64,000 nucleotides of DNA from Diphasiastrum complanatum (Eukaryota; Streptophyta; Lycopodiopsida; Lycopodiales; Lycopodiaceae): contig MU832076.1 of assembly GCA_029204225.1 (NCBI GenBank), positions 1-64,000 of the forward strand, written 5' to 3'. A program made the position numbers and the translations under genes. The number at the start of each line of letters is the position of its first letter. Position 1 is the first letter of the stretch. Under the pieces are notes generated by a model. The model saw only the letters and a list, made by a program, of their open reading frames with translations, searched no databases and was not told where the DNA came from. Positions 32,428 to 47,308 of the stretch are shown piece by piece.

Positions 32428-33623
32428 TTTTGCCATTCACCTTTTCATAGGTTATATCATAGAATGTGATGATGTATCTCAGCAAGTAATTTAGATCAAC
32501 AAATAAATTGTTTGATGAATTATAGAATATCGATCTTCCATCAGTTTCATACACCTCCTCAATATGAAATGGAGTTCCAGTGATCTTATGCATACCTATG
32601 TTTAATGTATCCCTCTCTTTCTTCAAGTGATATGTCCTAGGGATTGGGACTTTTTTAATTTGAACTTGCTTAAAAGCTTCTCTAATTAGTTTAAATATTG
32701 TTGCATATGCTTCCCTGCTAATACCCGCAAAATCACAAGCATCCTGAACTATAGTCTTATCTAAATTTTTTTTAATGTCCACCATCAAAGACTCTGCAAT
32801 TTTACACTTTACATTTGAAATCCTATTGTTCATCATGATACGCTCAGTGGATTTGCAAGTCAATATTGTGCCCAATGACATTCCTAGTGAAGCATTGTCT
32901 TTAATATTTCGAGGAGCTACTAATGCAGATCTGCAAAAAAAACAGATAGTTAACAGAATATCACCATAGCTGAAATTAAATCCAAATGTCATTGAAAAAC
33001 TTACAAAAATCAGAATATGCTTACTTGAATGCACGGATCCTTCTATTTTGATAACCTCCTTTTGAAAGCGTTTGAATATCCTTGCAACTTTTTCACTTTC
33101 GCTTCTTACTTTCAGCCTTCTTCTTTGCCAAATCCACATCCTTCGATAATTGTAAGTTTTCAATACGAATAGACTATAAGAATGATTGCATTTGCTCTAG
33201 TTCTGATTTGATATCGATTGTTATCTTCTGTAATGATTCATTATTTTTTTTAAGTTGTTCATTTTCTTCTAATGTCTTTTGGAGATGAAAATCTCTATTT
33301 TGACAATAAGAGGATATCCGAATTAACTCACCTTCTAAAAAGTGAACTTTATTCATATAAATTTGTTTTCCCTGGTTCTGCAATCTTTCACAATATCCTA
33401 GTAATCCACTATGTCCATTGCATATCCATGTAACTAAATGAGTTATTGAAGAGAACTTGGGATGTGTCAAAGTGCTTGGATCTTGTGGATATAATGTTCC
33501 ATCTATCCACAAATCCAAGTTTTTTTTTCCTTCTGCCCTGTAACGAGAATGATCCTCAACAGATATTTGAATTCCTTTGCCTCCTCTTCTCTGCAAAGGT
33601 GCCAAATCAATAGGGATATCCAC
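32428..33623 (-). pseudogene. Transposase-like gene, 5' half with two nonsense codons
   Basis: From 33,623 the frame encodes about 149 residues with a predicted coiled coil (QKTLEENEQLKKNNESLQK). In the same frame lie TAG (33,174-33,176), 26 further sense codons, TGA (33,093-33,095), then a segment ending at a donor (exon end 33,025). The next exon starts at 32,930 and continues ALVAPRNIKDNAS, then runs to NGK at the Copia-A insertion. After removal of Copia-A and one TTTTG copy the frame continues uninterrupted into 26,561. Both stops predate or are independent of the insertion, so the gene was already decaying. It pairs with 25,205-26,561 as one locus. Confidence 0.65.
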
Positions 33624-36622
33624 ATGCAGATGATAGAGAAATCAGTTGTATCAAAGTACTATGACCAGATTCTATGAAGCAAAGCAAAGTACTAATCTTT
33701 GATTATATTATATACTATGTACGATCAATCCAAACTCCATGCTTGTAAGCTTGATTCAAATTTGAAAATGCCGCTCATTTTTTCATTCCAATAGGTAGTT
33801 GGCGCTCATATTTCCATTCCAAAGTAATGATGATCTATTGAAAATATTGCCCTTTTTGTAACCAATGGAGGGAATATTTTTGAATTTAGTAAGTTATACT
33901 GCGAACTGTTAACAGTTTTTAACTGTGACTATAGACACTGTGGTTAGATCATTGGGAGTTGGGGAGGCCTTGGGAGTGGTGTGGGCAAGCAAATAAACAA
34001 TATTGTTTTTTAAATTTTGATATTTTTCTATATCCTACATGGCATTCCTTAAAGCATCTTTTTGATATTGAGAACTCCTCTAATGAACACTTACCAAATG
34101 GAAATAGAATCAAAAGATAATCAAATGATACTTAAATTTGATATTAAGCATCTATTTATTGTCTATAAAATAGTAAAATCATAGTTAATTCATCACCTAT
34201 ATGCACATCAATCAAAACACACCACAATTCTTACACAAATATAAAAGATAGCCAAAATGAGATGATAATATTCCTCCAAAAACTTTTCCAAACCAGATAT
34301 AGACAAAGGATTCACTTTTCTGAATAGGAACTCATGCTGACTACAAAAGTACTTAAGAGGCTGGTGATTTGCATACACTATAGACTTACTACCATACAAG
34401 TATTGTCTCCAAGTTTTAAGCTAAACATGCTACCACAACTGCTCAAAATGTCGAGTCAAGCCTGGCCCCTAATGATGACACATTTTTTGATGTTGTACCA
34501 TTGAAGATGTTGTACTTGAAGATGATTTAGTGAATGAAGAGCCAGGATCAGAGGATACGGTAGTTGTCTCAATTCCATTAAGAGCAGCCAGTGCGTCAAC
34601 AACAACATCACTAGATTCAATAGATGTCCAAGGAATTTATCAACACCTTGGCATTCTGCTTATCTAGTTGCTACAAGAGAAACAAAACCTCGGTGATCGC
34701 CTATACAAGCTAAGTATAGAAGGGAAATTACAAGCACAAGAGTACATAGGTTAAAAAATGAGCTGGAGGTGACACAATAGCATGAAAGGGCTGCACAAAA
34801 ACAGTTACAACAGGCCCAAGAAATGGAATTGACCTGGTGATCCTACATGCAACAAATTCAAAAGAGTTTAATGAATGCCAGTGGTCAAGTTTCCCAAGCA
34901 GTGCAACAACAAGTGCCCTTATTACAAGCACAAGTCAACATATAAAACTGTTGTAGAGAAGGAGCATCTTAACAAAATGGTAGCAGATCTTACTATTGAA
35001 TGTGATGAGATCCTCGTAGCTCCACTATCAATTCTAGAGTACCTGACACTCCACAACTTATTGGTCCTTCAGCAAAGGGTGGCCAGGTACAAAATGACAC
35101 TAGTGAAATTCCAATCCTAGTTTGAGAGTTACAAGGGGTTTGATGTTGTAGCACTCCAAAAGGCAAAAACTGTATTACAAGCATAGCAACGACAAAGTCC
35201 CATTCCAATAGTGGTAATCTCACCCCCACCACTTCCACTAGATACCAACAAGAAGGGCCAACCCATGAAAACTTCATAGAATCAAGGGCCTGATGCTGGA
35301 GAGACAAGACTAGAGGAAGTAGCACCATCTAGCATGGCATCGACCCCATCAAGGCTTGCTTCACGAGCCTTTGCAAAGCCAAAGACGTCGACCAAAGAAA
35401 TAAATGAATTATTAGCTATCCATACCCATGAGTCTTCACGTGGTGGTTGGTCGCTAAAGTTCACGGCGGAAGAAATCAAGAACAAAGAGATCCAATCCAT
35501 ACCAGCACTGGATGATCAGCCGGCTTGGCACTTATGAATCTTTGAGAAAAATCCAAAGGCCCTCACACATTACGCATAAATCCATGGTATGTTCTCATGT
35601 CATGATGCAAGAAGTGTGGGCAGACTTTGGTCCAAGGGTCAAAATAAAAACTCCGATATGGTCAAAGATAAAAGCACCACATGGCTAGGCGACAAATGTG
35701 GACTTCATCAAGGCCTTGCGGACCAATGGAAAGGAGAGCATGCATTCACTCGATCCCACAATAATAAAAAAAATAGCCGATTATGCAACAGGTCTAGCAT
35801 ATTTAGTTGGCGTAAAGACCACTTGGGATAATTGCATGTCTCCCATTGCATTTAAAAAATCAAGATTTCGTCTTAGATGCAGTGTTGGATCAATTACCAT
35901 TCGCACAATTTGTCATGTATTTTAGTACATCCATGCTTATACAAGCAAGATAATATCCAATGTAAGCTTTGTAGGCCCAAAAGGAGTTATTAGCTTTAAC
36001 AACAAGGCGATTCCGTCAATAGGCCCTTCAAAGTAACTAATAAGGATAATAGGCCAATAAGGGCCCAATGTAGTTTAAATAATACTTAACAAGGGATAAC
36101 TATCCCTCAAGATAGTTATGTTCAGTTCAGTAAGAGCATTGTCTATAACTAGGCAAGAGATGTCAATTTGTGAATCTTTTGGCTCATTTGCAAGTGAGAG
36201 CTTTTAGCTTCCTTGTGAATGTGAGCCATAGGGATCTCCATTGCTAGGTCTCATGTGCCCTATCCACATGAATCAATGCTCATGTTCATATCTTGTACTC
36301 TTTCTTTCATTACTAATGTGATTCTATGCATTAGGGCCCTTTTTGGACTCAAAAAGGGCCTCTTCACTAATCATGATTAGTTTTAATGACGACACGTGTG
36401 CCAATAAAAGAATGACAATTGAGCAGCAATGGCCCATATGACATGGCAAATTGCATGGTGAAGATTAAATCAAGTGTGGGACCACTAAGTACACCTCTAG
36501 CATTAACCCTACATCAACTCTACATGGGAGGCTAACTACATATGTCACATAGCTAACTAGACCCAACATACCTGCACCTAATGGCTAGTTTATCTACTCA
36601 TTCAAAATATTCAACCTATACA

Positions 36623-36653
<31 letters not shown>

Positions 36654-36870
36654 AAATGACCTCCCACTCTACTCATTCTCCATATTGACATAGGCAATCT
36701 TTCCTCTGTATTATACACTCTCTAACTCAAGACCAGACACATTGTCTTTTCATATATCATGACTTCTAGTCAACAAGAAGAACAAAGATTCAATTAAACT
36801 TCATTGTTGCACCAATCAAAGACTCCAATGACCATTGGGTGCCTACGACATTTTTGACTCTTAATTGAGT
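33624..36870. other. Spacer with weak Gln-rich coding remnants
   Basis: No intact gene. About 34,460-35,130 (+), read with many stops and frame changes, gives a Gln-rich coiled-coil-like segment (VSQAVQQQVPLLQAQV). About 35,330-35,530 and 35,690-35,925 (+) give short open frames without domains. These may be one decayed gene of unknown type. A (CT)n tract lies at about 36,627-36,653. Confidence 0.35.
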
Positions 36871-37116
36871 ATATATGCAATCCTCTGGTAAAGGAATTCA
36901 TAGGCTTGCAAAGAGAAAATGTGACAACAAAGAGCACCATTGGAGAGGAAGAATTCACGAATTCAAAGTCGATTGCAATGGAGATTACCTAGCCAGAGTG
37001 CAACATGTCTACATGCGTAGAGATATTTTGTTGGACACGGTAGTTGTTGATAGAAAATACTTTCGCATTGTAAGTCTTACATCTTTGAATGTCAGAGATA
37101 TTTTACTTGTAAATTA

Positions 37117-38060
37117 TTGTTGCTTCATTCTATTACCTCTTGTCCAGATGTTTTTCCTTCAGATAGCTATGACTGGCAGCACGTAAAATCGTTTACGGGA
37201 AAGTTCTCTACAATATATGCAAAATATGGAGTACTAATATATGATGGGCTCAAGTCTTCTGCGACCATAAGATTGGGTGTTTACTTTTACGATCACATGT
37301 ATGAAGTTCCAAAGAAGAACTTTGGGACTGGCAAATTATTGTTTCTTTTGGAGCCTACAATCGATTCTCACGATTGGCCTTGTGTTGATGAATTGACCAT
37401 CGAATTGACAAAATTCCAACTCGCCAAAGAGATTACAATGAATATGAAGCCAACATTTGGATCCAAACGTGTTTACACTAGTGTCAGCATGCCTATCGTT
37501 GTATTTGTTGCCATATTTAAAACAATACCATTTAGAAAAAGAAATACATTATGGGTATGGAAAGCGATAGAATCCTCATTGTTGGACAATGTATCTACTT
37601 CTTGGGACTCATGGAATGTAGATCACAAAGGTGATTTAATAAGGTGTGATATTTGTCATGAGACGATGACAATAAGATATCACATTGCACGCCAAACGTG
37701 CTCCTTCAGTTTCGTTTATAGGCGGTTCAAGTCTCACGGTCGATGGGATAGCTTGGATGTAGAGACGAGACATCAAGAATTTGAACTATCCATCCATATG
37801 CCAAATGATGAAGGGCGGAAAGTCTGTGTTAATGGTGAATGGAGTCTGGAAGATGTACGGGCTATGGTTGGTTTAATATATGCTGATGTGCCCACAAATT
37901 TTGTGTTCACTATCAACGGACAAATCGTAAGTGTAAACAATAAACGTGCTTCCAAATTTGTAAATGGCTGTTGAACACATATATAAAATGAATTTTAATA
38001 TCGATATGGTGGTGTTTGATTTTTCAGATCAGGAGACGCACAGAAAAACACCAAAAGTGA
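37117..38060 (+). CDS. Unknown family A, copy 2
   Basis: A main exon (to 37,926) and a terminal exon 38,028-38,060 join at GTAAGT / tttttcag. The readable protein starts around DVFPSDSYDW and ends RRRTEKHQK. It aligns along its length with the decayed copy at 20.1-21.3 kb, including the conserved last intron. It contains a Cys/His cluster (IRCDICHETMTIRYH) that could bind zinc, and a C-terminal WSLEDVR, then P-x-NFVFTINGQ block. An upstream frame at 36,875-37,069 with a GTAAGT donor may be the first exon, but I could not phase it to any acceptor, so the 5' end is unresolved and a lesion there is possible. Function unknown. Confidence 0.55.
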
Positions 38061-38550
38061 GCATCATTTTTAGATTTGGTCACCGTAAAAATAATTGAAC
38101 TATGAGATGCTCTTATGTACTAGCTTTAACTAATAACATTGATCTATTCGATGGGATTTCATCAAAAATTTGGTTCTATCGTTTCCATGTTTGTTAGGGC
38201 ATGAGCTATGGTTTGGTTTGATATGCAATTGCAATGTAAATGTTTGGCTAGACATTTTTCATAAGAAATTGTTAATAACATGTTTTGAAAATGTATAGAA
38301 TTTCATTGTGCTTACTTTACTATTTTTAAACAATCGAGAGATCTTTTTGGAATGCCTGCTATAATTGGAAAGGCACACTATATAAGGGTGTGTGGGTCCC
38401 CATTTTGCCATTTCATCCTTAGTGTCCGAGAGCTTCCTTTGTTTTTCATAGGTTGATATCATCCTTCTATGCTCACACAAGTGCAAATTAGTGTCATTAT
38501 TGCAATTCCTATACATTAGTACTCTATTATATCTGCATGGCGACCTAGTT
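38061..38550. other. Spacer
   Basis: AT-rich intergenic DNA. No coding frame supported. Confidence 0.4.
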
Positions 38551-38551
38551 T

Positions 38552-39610
38552 ATGGCACGTATGAAACAAACATCAAGGAGGAATCCAAGGGAAACAATGT
38601 TATTGCACCAAGCCACTTTACAAGCAATAGAAGCACAGAAAAGGTGCTCGAGGAGTACGAGTAGGAGCAAAAGTAGCAGCATTGAACCTGTGGCATTGAA
38701 AATGGACCAGAATCAGGATGAGTGGGCAACAATGGATGATCCTAGGGAGGTTCCCATGGATTGTGAGCAGGTGCAGGGGCAGGAGCAGGGGCAACAACAT
38801 GTGGCAATGGAAGAGCTTGGGTAGCAGCAAGCAGCTATGGATGAGCAGGGGCAGGAGCAGGGGCAGCAACAACCACCTCTAGATGAGCAGTAGATGGCCA
38901 GAGCAGTAGAGGATGTCCTACTGCATGATTTTGGTGTGAGGTCAGTGCTGAAAAGCCCCTCTTCAACATAGAGCCAGCGCGAAGCCACTCAGGCTTTTCT
39001 GAATAGTGAGGTAGCTGCTTCTAGGCCGATTCCCAATGATTTCCTTGGGATCTTTGACGATCAGGGTCTCAAGAAGAGGTGCCTCTTGATGGCTTTGTGG
39101 TTTGTTCGTCAGGAGTCGGAGCAGCTTCAGGGGACTCCACTCCGACACAATTACTCGGACATGTGCAAGGGCCTGTAATGGGGCCCATGATATCCTTGCT
39201 CGTCGGCTTAGACCAGACACCCCACACAGAAGACGTTGGGGAGGCTTCTCAGCATGTCAAGCCCACATCACGGCCGAAATCTAAAGTTGTTCGTCAAAAG
39301 AGAGGTCACTCGAAGCCTCGACGCCTTCCGCATACCATCCCTCAATCACAGCCACAGCCGGAAGCTCCCCAGGTGCCTCGAGATCAGTCAGCACCAGAGG
39401 TGCCGCAGGACCCCCCCACGGGACCCTCCCATGCAAGATGAGGCAGGTCCTAGCCAGCCAGCAACACGGAGTAGGGCAGCCAGACCGCCACCACCCCGGC
39501 AAGGCAAGGTCCTCAGAAGGATGCAGCCTCCGCAACCACGCCGCCAAAGACATGGACATGTTTTCCAAGAGATATGTGTAAGAAGTACTTTGTGGGATTG
39601 GAAAGCTTGT
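38552..39610 (+). pseudogene. Decayed Gln/Pro-rich protein with an H3-tail-like start
   Basis: The first frame (38,552-38,824) begins MARMKQTSRRNPRE and becomes Gln/Gly/Glu-rich with short tandem repeats (gcaggggcaggagcagg). Stops follow. A second stretch (about 38,910-39,180) reads REATQAFLNSEVAASRP and KKRCLLMALWFVRQESEQLQ. A third (39,079-39,441) is Pro/Gln/Arg-rich. Frames switch several times, so no intact protein exists. Such architecture (basic tail, charged repeat, Pro-rich) is common in plant transposon ORFs, but I cannot name it. Confidence 0.45.
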
Positions 39611-39816
39611 TAACTTACCAATATATAATCTAAATGTTGTATGTGAAAAGTCTACTTACTAACATGATGTACTACTTGGTGTTGTAGCATTTCTTACAAA
39701 CCACACTAGCATCTATGTTTCATATATCTCTATAAACATGAATTTAAAATGGTGTGACAACATGGTATATGCCATTAGCCAAAAAAAAATCTCTTAAAGT
39801 TTTTTATATTTGAGGT

Positions 39817-42131
<2,315 letters not shown>

Positions 42132-42642
42132 TGTTATGTCCACGTCCTGAACATAGGATTCAGTATAGTCCTAGACTTGGATACATGATACTCTAGTGAA
42201 TCAATTTTATTAGTTATGCCACATCATACTGGATGTGACCCTCAAGTAATTAATAACCTTGTGAGGCCCAGACACACTAATTGGAGTTAGTTGGGACCGT
42301 ATATGCATGTGTAGAGTATCAATAGTAGTCTATGTATAGAATCCATGTATAGGAAATCCATGCATAGTGAATCTATGTATAGGGGAGTTAGGACCTTGCA
42401 TTACCACATGCACAAGGGGTTCTAGAGCTTATATAAGGAGGCCAAAGTCGCCCTACTACACCATCATTTTGGTTGATTCATTGCCATGATCTCTCTCTAC
42501 TCTCATGCTTCCTTTTCCTTGGCTTGGGGGTGAAGCTTCTAGACATTGATTGGTTGCTTCTACTTGGTTGGGTGGTTTCTCCAACACTATGTCCTCTATT
42601 ATTTTGTCTTGTAAACAGAATCTTGAGGAGGCGTCTCTTACA
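42132..42642 (+). mobile_element. LTR (Element E) with adjacent primer-binding site
   Basis: About 511 bp from TGTTATGTCC to CTCTTACA, followed by tggtatcagagc (from 42,644). A TATA-like tatataag lies at about 42,430-42,437, and the sequence just after it is pyrimidine-rich. This is a 5' LTR in plus orientation. Its internal region is only partly present (to about 44,206) and shows no recognisable gag; no 3' LTR was found. Confidence 0.65.
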
Positions 42643-44206
42643 TTGGTATCAGAGCAAGGCTTACGAAGATAGGAGAACTTGGAGAAGTGCTACTTTTTGT
42701 CGAAATTTCGGTGTGGATCAATTGGAATTCTCTTCCAGGTGGATAGCAAGATTGCAAGTGGGTGTACTATTCCGGTTTCCATTTGCATTGCTAAGACATT
42801 TCTCTCGAATTTTTTTTTGGGTTTTATGGAGAATTGTCCTAGAAAGCCAAGCATTTTTGGAGCTTTTCCTTGTGTAGCTCAAATCTTATGTAGATCTGAA
42901 TTATACAACAAGTTTACTTTCATTTTAGGGATCACTAATGATGAAATCAATGATGCATGCCGGTTCTTTTCACGATTTATGATTCTAGGCTATGTTTTGT
43001 TCAAAATTGCTTGTTTTTTCATGCTTTTTGACTCAAAATTCATAGTAAGAACACAAATGTAGCAAGATCGATCAATTAGATGGCTATAATTCTATAAATT
43101 GGTTTTCATGTGCTAGAGAAAGAGTTGCATGTCGTGAATTTCCACTTTATAGTGAAGAAAAAACCGGAAAATAGCCAAAAATCATCATTTTTGCTTGTGT
43201 TTTTTTTTTTTTTTCATAAAGTTGGATTGTAGGTGGTTGTAAAACACCATGTAGAGCTTGTAAAGAGTTGAACCAAAGTCTTTGAAGCTCTCCCTGAAGT
43301 TAGAGCCAAGAATTCCATGAATTGGGCTTGTAGAAGGTAAAAAAGACCAAAAAATAGTTTATTATTGTGGTTTTTGGGGAATGGGTTGCTCCCAATCCAT
43401 AAGGAGATCATGCTGGAAACTTTTATAGCATGATTAGCATTCCTTTGTGCCTTCCCAGCAAGCTATCAGACCTATAAATTGATGGCCGGTGGCTTATGCT
43501 TCACCTCCATCAAGTTTGAAGCTATTTTGACTTTTACAAACAAAGAAAATCTTCATTCTCAGCCTATACCGCTTCTTAGGACCAGTATGAATGCTTCACA
43601 AAAGTCTAACAGACCATTTAAGACTGTTGGTAACATCACTTTTGGGCTTGGGGTGGTGTTTGCATGTTTTTACAACATATGGCCTTGAGGAAATGCACCC
43701 TACTACAAAATTTCCGATGCTCTATTCTCACACGTGTTAAGCCTAGGTGGCAAGATGATGTGGCAACCATCTTGGTCACTTGTCTACCTCCGTACTGTGC
43801 TTTATACCACCTAATTTGTTTTGTTGTAGCCAAAGTTATGGCCGTTTGAAATTTTGGTAGTTTTGTGAGCAAAATGGGCAAAATCTGTAATTGTTCTGAT
43901 TGCATGCTAATCTTTTCCCTAATTTGTGGTACAATGCTTGCATGGATTGATTACATGTTGATTTTGAGTGCGATTCTAACATGCATGAAGGATTTACAAT
44001 CAATTTTTTTTTTTAGTGGTCATATGCATGTGCTATGACGATTGGGTCACAAACCAGTGATATTGGTTGACAAATTCTGTAAAACTGAAGTTTACATAAA
44101 AAATTCCGTAATGGCATTTTGTGACTGATGTAGTGTGCTTTGCATGCCAATTAGACAGTGGCTTAGTAACATTAGGCATCAAACAATATTTTAGCTTGAT
44201 ACAACT
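42643..44206 (+). other. Internal or leader remnant of Element E
   Basis: Sequence between the E primer-binding site and the truncated copia on the opposite strand. The ORF at 42,679-43,062 lacks gag or pol motifs. The boundary with Copia-B is estimated from where copia RT similarity is lost. Confidence 0.4.
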
Positions 44207-47200
44207 TCCACAAAGAATAATGTCATCAACATAAATTAGAAGAATGACAATATTGCTATCAACAAACTTTAGATACATGGAAGGATCATAGTCACTAAGA
44301 ATAAATCCTAGTGAGATAAGAAAAGAGTTAAGTCTTGAATACCATGATCTTGGTGCTTGCTTGAGTCCATAAAGACTTTTGAAGAGCAAGCACACTTTGG
44401 ACTCATCCTTGATGAATCCTTGAGGTTGTTCCATATAGATCTCCTCCTCAAGATAACCATTTAGAAAAGCATTGGATACATCTAATTCGAACACCTTCCA
44501 CTTGAGAAAACAAGCAAGAGAAATAAGAATTCTTATTGTCACCATCTTTGCAACGGGTGCAAAGGTCTCCTCATAATCAAGACCATGGATTTGAGCAAAT
44601 CCTTTGGCACATAATCTTGCTTTATGCTTGTTGATGGTGCCATCATGATTGAACTTGATCCAAAATACCCACTTGCAACCAATCACATGCTTGTTGGATG
44701 GAGGCTCCACAAGCTCCCAAGTATTGTTGGTGATCAATGCATCATATTCTTGCTTCATGGCATCATACCACTCCTTGGTATTGAGTGTCTCTTGTACATT
44801 CTTTGGCTCTTCATGAGAGACATAAAAAACATAATTAGTGGAATCAAGATCCACTTCTTTGCCTTTGTCAACATATGAGAGCCTCTTAGGCTCGGATCTA
44901 TCTCTCATGGATCTTCTTGGTGAAAAAATCCGAGGAGAGTCTTCATCAAATCTCGACCCCATCACATCATGATTGTCTTCAAAATCAATAATTGATGATG
45001 CATCCATATATTTCTTGATCTCGGCCTCTTCAAATGATGAGTGTTGATCTTCATGAAAGACAACATATCTACTTTCAATAACTTGAGAAGTAGAGAGTAT
45101 AAAGACTCTATAGGCCTTCTTGGTGGATGAGTATCCAACCATGATCCCTTTGCATGCACTAGGATCTTCCTTCTTCCTTGTTTCCAAGGGAATATGGACA
45201 AAGCATAAGCATCCAAAAACTCTAAGGTGATCAACCTTAGGCTTCTTCAAAAATAAGATTTCATATGGTGACTTTCCTCCAAGAGCTATATGTGGGAGCC
45301 TATTGCAAAGATAATTTGCACAATTAATGGCTTCTCCCCAAAAATCTTTGGGCAAAGATGCCTCAATTCTCATAGATTTTGCACATTCACATAGAGATCT
45401 ATTCTTTCTCTCGGCCACTCCATTTTGAGATGGAGAGTAGGCGCAAGAAAACTCTCTTTTAATGCCTTCAAGCTCACAAAAATCTTGAAATTTATTGGAG
45501 ATATATTCACCACCTCCATCACTTCTAAGAGCTTTAATCTTGAATGAGAATTGCTTCTCTACATAAGCTTTGAAAATAAGGAAATGATCAAACACCATAG
45601 ATTTTGAAGCAAGAAGATATATCCAAGTGAATCTTGTGCAATCATCAATGAAAGTAACAAAACAAGTGGCTCCTCCCTTGCTTGTAGTTGATGAGAAATG
45701 CACATCCAAGTGGATTAACTCCAAAGGATGCTTGCTTTTGATAGAAGATCTTGTAAATGGCTTTTTGTGAGATTTAGCAATAGCACAAGCCTCACAAGGC
45801 TTGATCTTCTTGGAGAGTGACTTTGGCAAGCCAATAGCTTTGGCTTCTTTGATCATAGAGATCATGGATTTGTAGTTGGGATGTCCCAACCTCCTATGCC
45901 ATAATTCCTCCATAGAGAGCTTGTTCACAAGAGCAACATTACAAGCATTCACATACTCATTTGGATCTAGTTTATAGATGCCACCAAATCTAGATCCTAA
46001 TGGAAGTATCTCATCATTCTTCTTGATAGTGCAAGTATCAACATTGAATTTTACATCAAGGCCATTATCAAGCAATTGGCCAACACTAATAAGATTCTTG
46101 GTAAGCTTAGGTACATAAAGAACTCTAGAGAGAGAAAGAACTTTAGAGGATGCAAGCTTCAAGGGAATGTTCCCTATGCCTTCAATAGGACATTCAAAAT
46201 CATTTGCAGTGTATATTGATTTCTTCACTCCATCATAAGATGCAATAGAAGAGAAAGAGTCCTTGGAGCTACACATATGTGAAGAGGCTCCACTATCAAT
46301 ATACCATAGGCCATGCTTCTTGAAAGGAGTAGATGAGAAACTAGAGACCATAAGAGATCCCTCTCCATCACTTGCAATAGTGTCTTCCTTCTCATTGGTA
46401 ATATTGGCTTGCTTGAGTTGATTCTTCTTTTTGAAGCAATTGGTGGCATAATGACCTTTCTTGCCACAATAAAAGCACTTGATCTTCTTCTTCTTGAGCT
46501 TGGATGATGAAGCATTAGAGGAATCATCTTCCACCTCATCTTTGTCTTTGGATTTGACTTTGTCCTTGCTTGAGGATTGTTGATATTGGTTCTTGCTTCT
46601 CCCTTTGTGCTTATCCTTGGCAAAGAGAGCTTTGCCATCATTATGAGTGAGAGAAAGCTTGTCCATCCTCAAGAGCTTGTACTCTTGTCTTGATTCTTCT
46701 GAAATTAGCACACTTTGGAGAGCCTCCAAACTTGGTAGCTCCTCCTTAATGGCATAGGATTGGACAAGGTTATCAAATTCACTTCTCAAGCCATTGAGAA
46801 TGACTTGAACTAGCTCATTTTGATTGATGGAATCCCCAATGCAAGCAAGCTCTCTATGAATATCTTTTACTCTAAAAACATAACTAGATGCACTCTCATC
46901 ACTCTTTTGGCTACTTTGAAAATTTTGATTCCTAAGAGTGAGAAGCCTAGAGGTATTCTTAGCCTCATAGATAGTCTTGAGACAATCCCAAGCTTCTTGG
47001 GCTATTGTACAAGTACCTATCTCCCTCAATATCTCATTAGAGACATTCATCTTAATGTAGTGGAGAGCCATCCTAGCTCTCTTTTTGTATTTTTGAACCT
47101 CTTGAAGAACTTGTGGTTCTTCTTCAAGGCCAAGAACTATGTACATCACGTCTTGAAGGATCAAGATGGACTCCATCCTCATTTTCCAAATTAAATAATT

Positions 47201-47308
47201 TGAAGTGGTCAACCTTTCACTTGGTTCCAACAAGGATGAACCCATTGAAGACATTTGAAGTGAAGAAAACTCAAAAGATGAACAATAAATGTCGTTACAC
47301 ACTTTCAA
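44207..47308 (-). pseudogene. Copia-B Gag-Pol polyprotein, 3'-truncated in RT
   Basis: One open frame from 47,308 includes gag, CCHC (CFYCGKKGHYATNC), protease (WYIDSGASSHM), HHCC region (WHRRLGHPNYKS), integrase core (IHLDVH, LRSDGGGEYIS, NGVAERKNRSL) and RT through LLIYVDDIIL. Just after YVDD the frame runs into unrelated sequence (to a stop at 44,033), so the RT end, RNase H, purine tract and 3' LTR are missing. Initiation is probably at the internal MSSMGSSLLEPSERL, matching the start of related gag proteins. No stop or frameshift precedes the break, so truncation is fairly recent. It cannot transpose on its own. Confidence 0.92.

Noticed and set aside
20133..38060. Calling the region an integrated giant virus
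   Set aside because: No capsid, DNA polymerase B, packaging ATPase or late transcription factor was seen, and several genes have spliceosomal introns.
44033..44206. Last about 57 residues of the Copia-B frame
   Set aside because: They have no copia similarity after YVDDIIL; this is read-through into the adjoining sequence.
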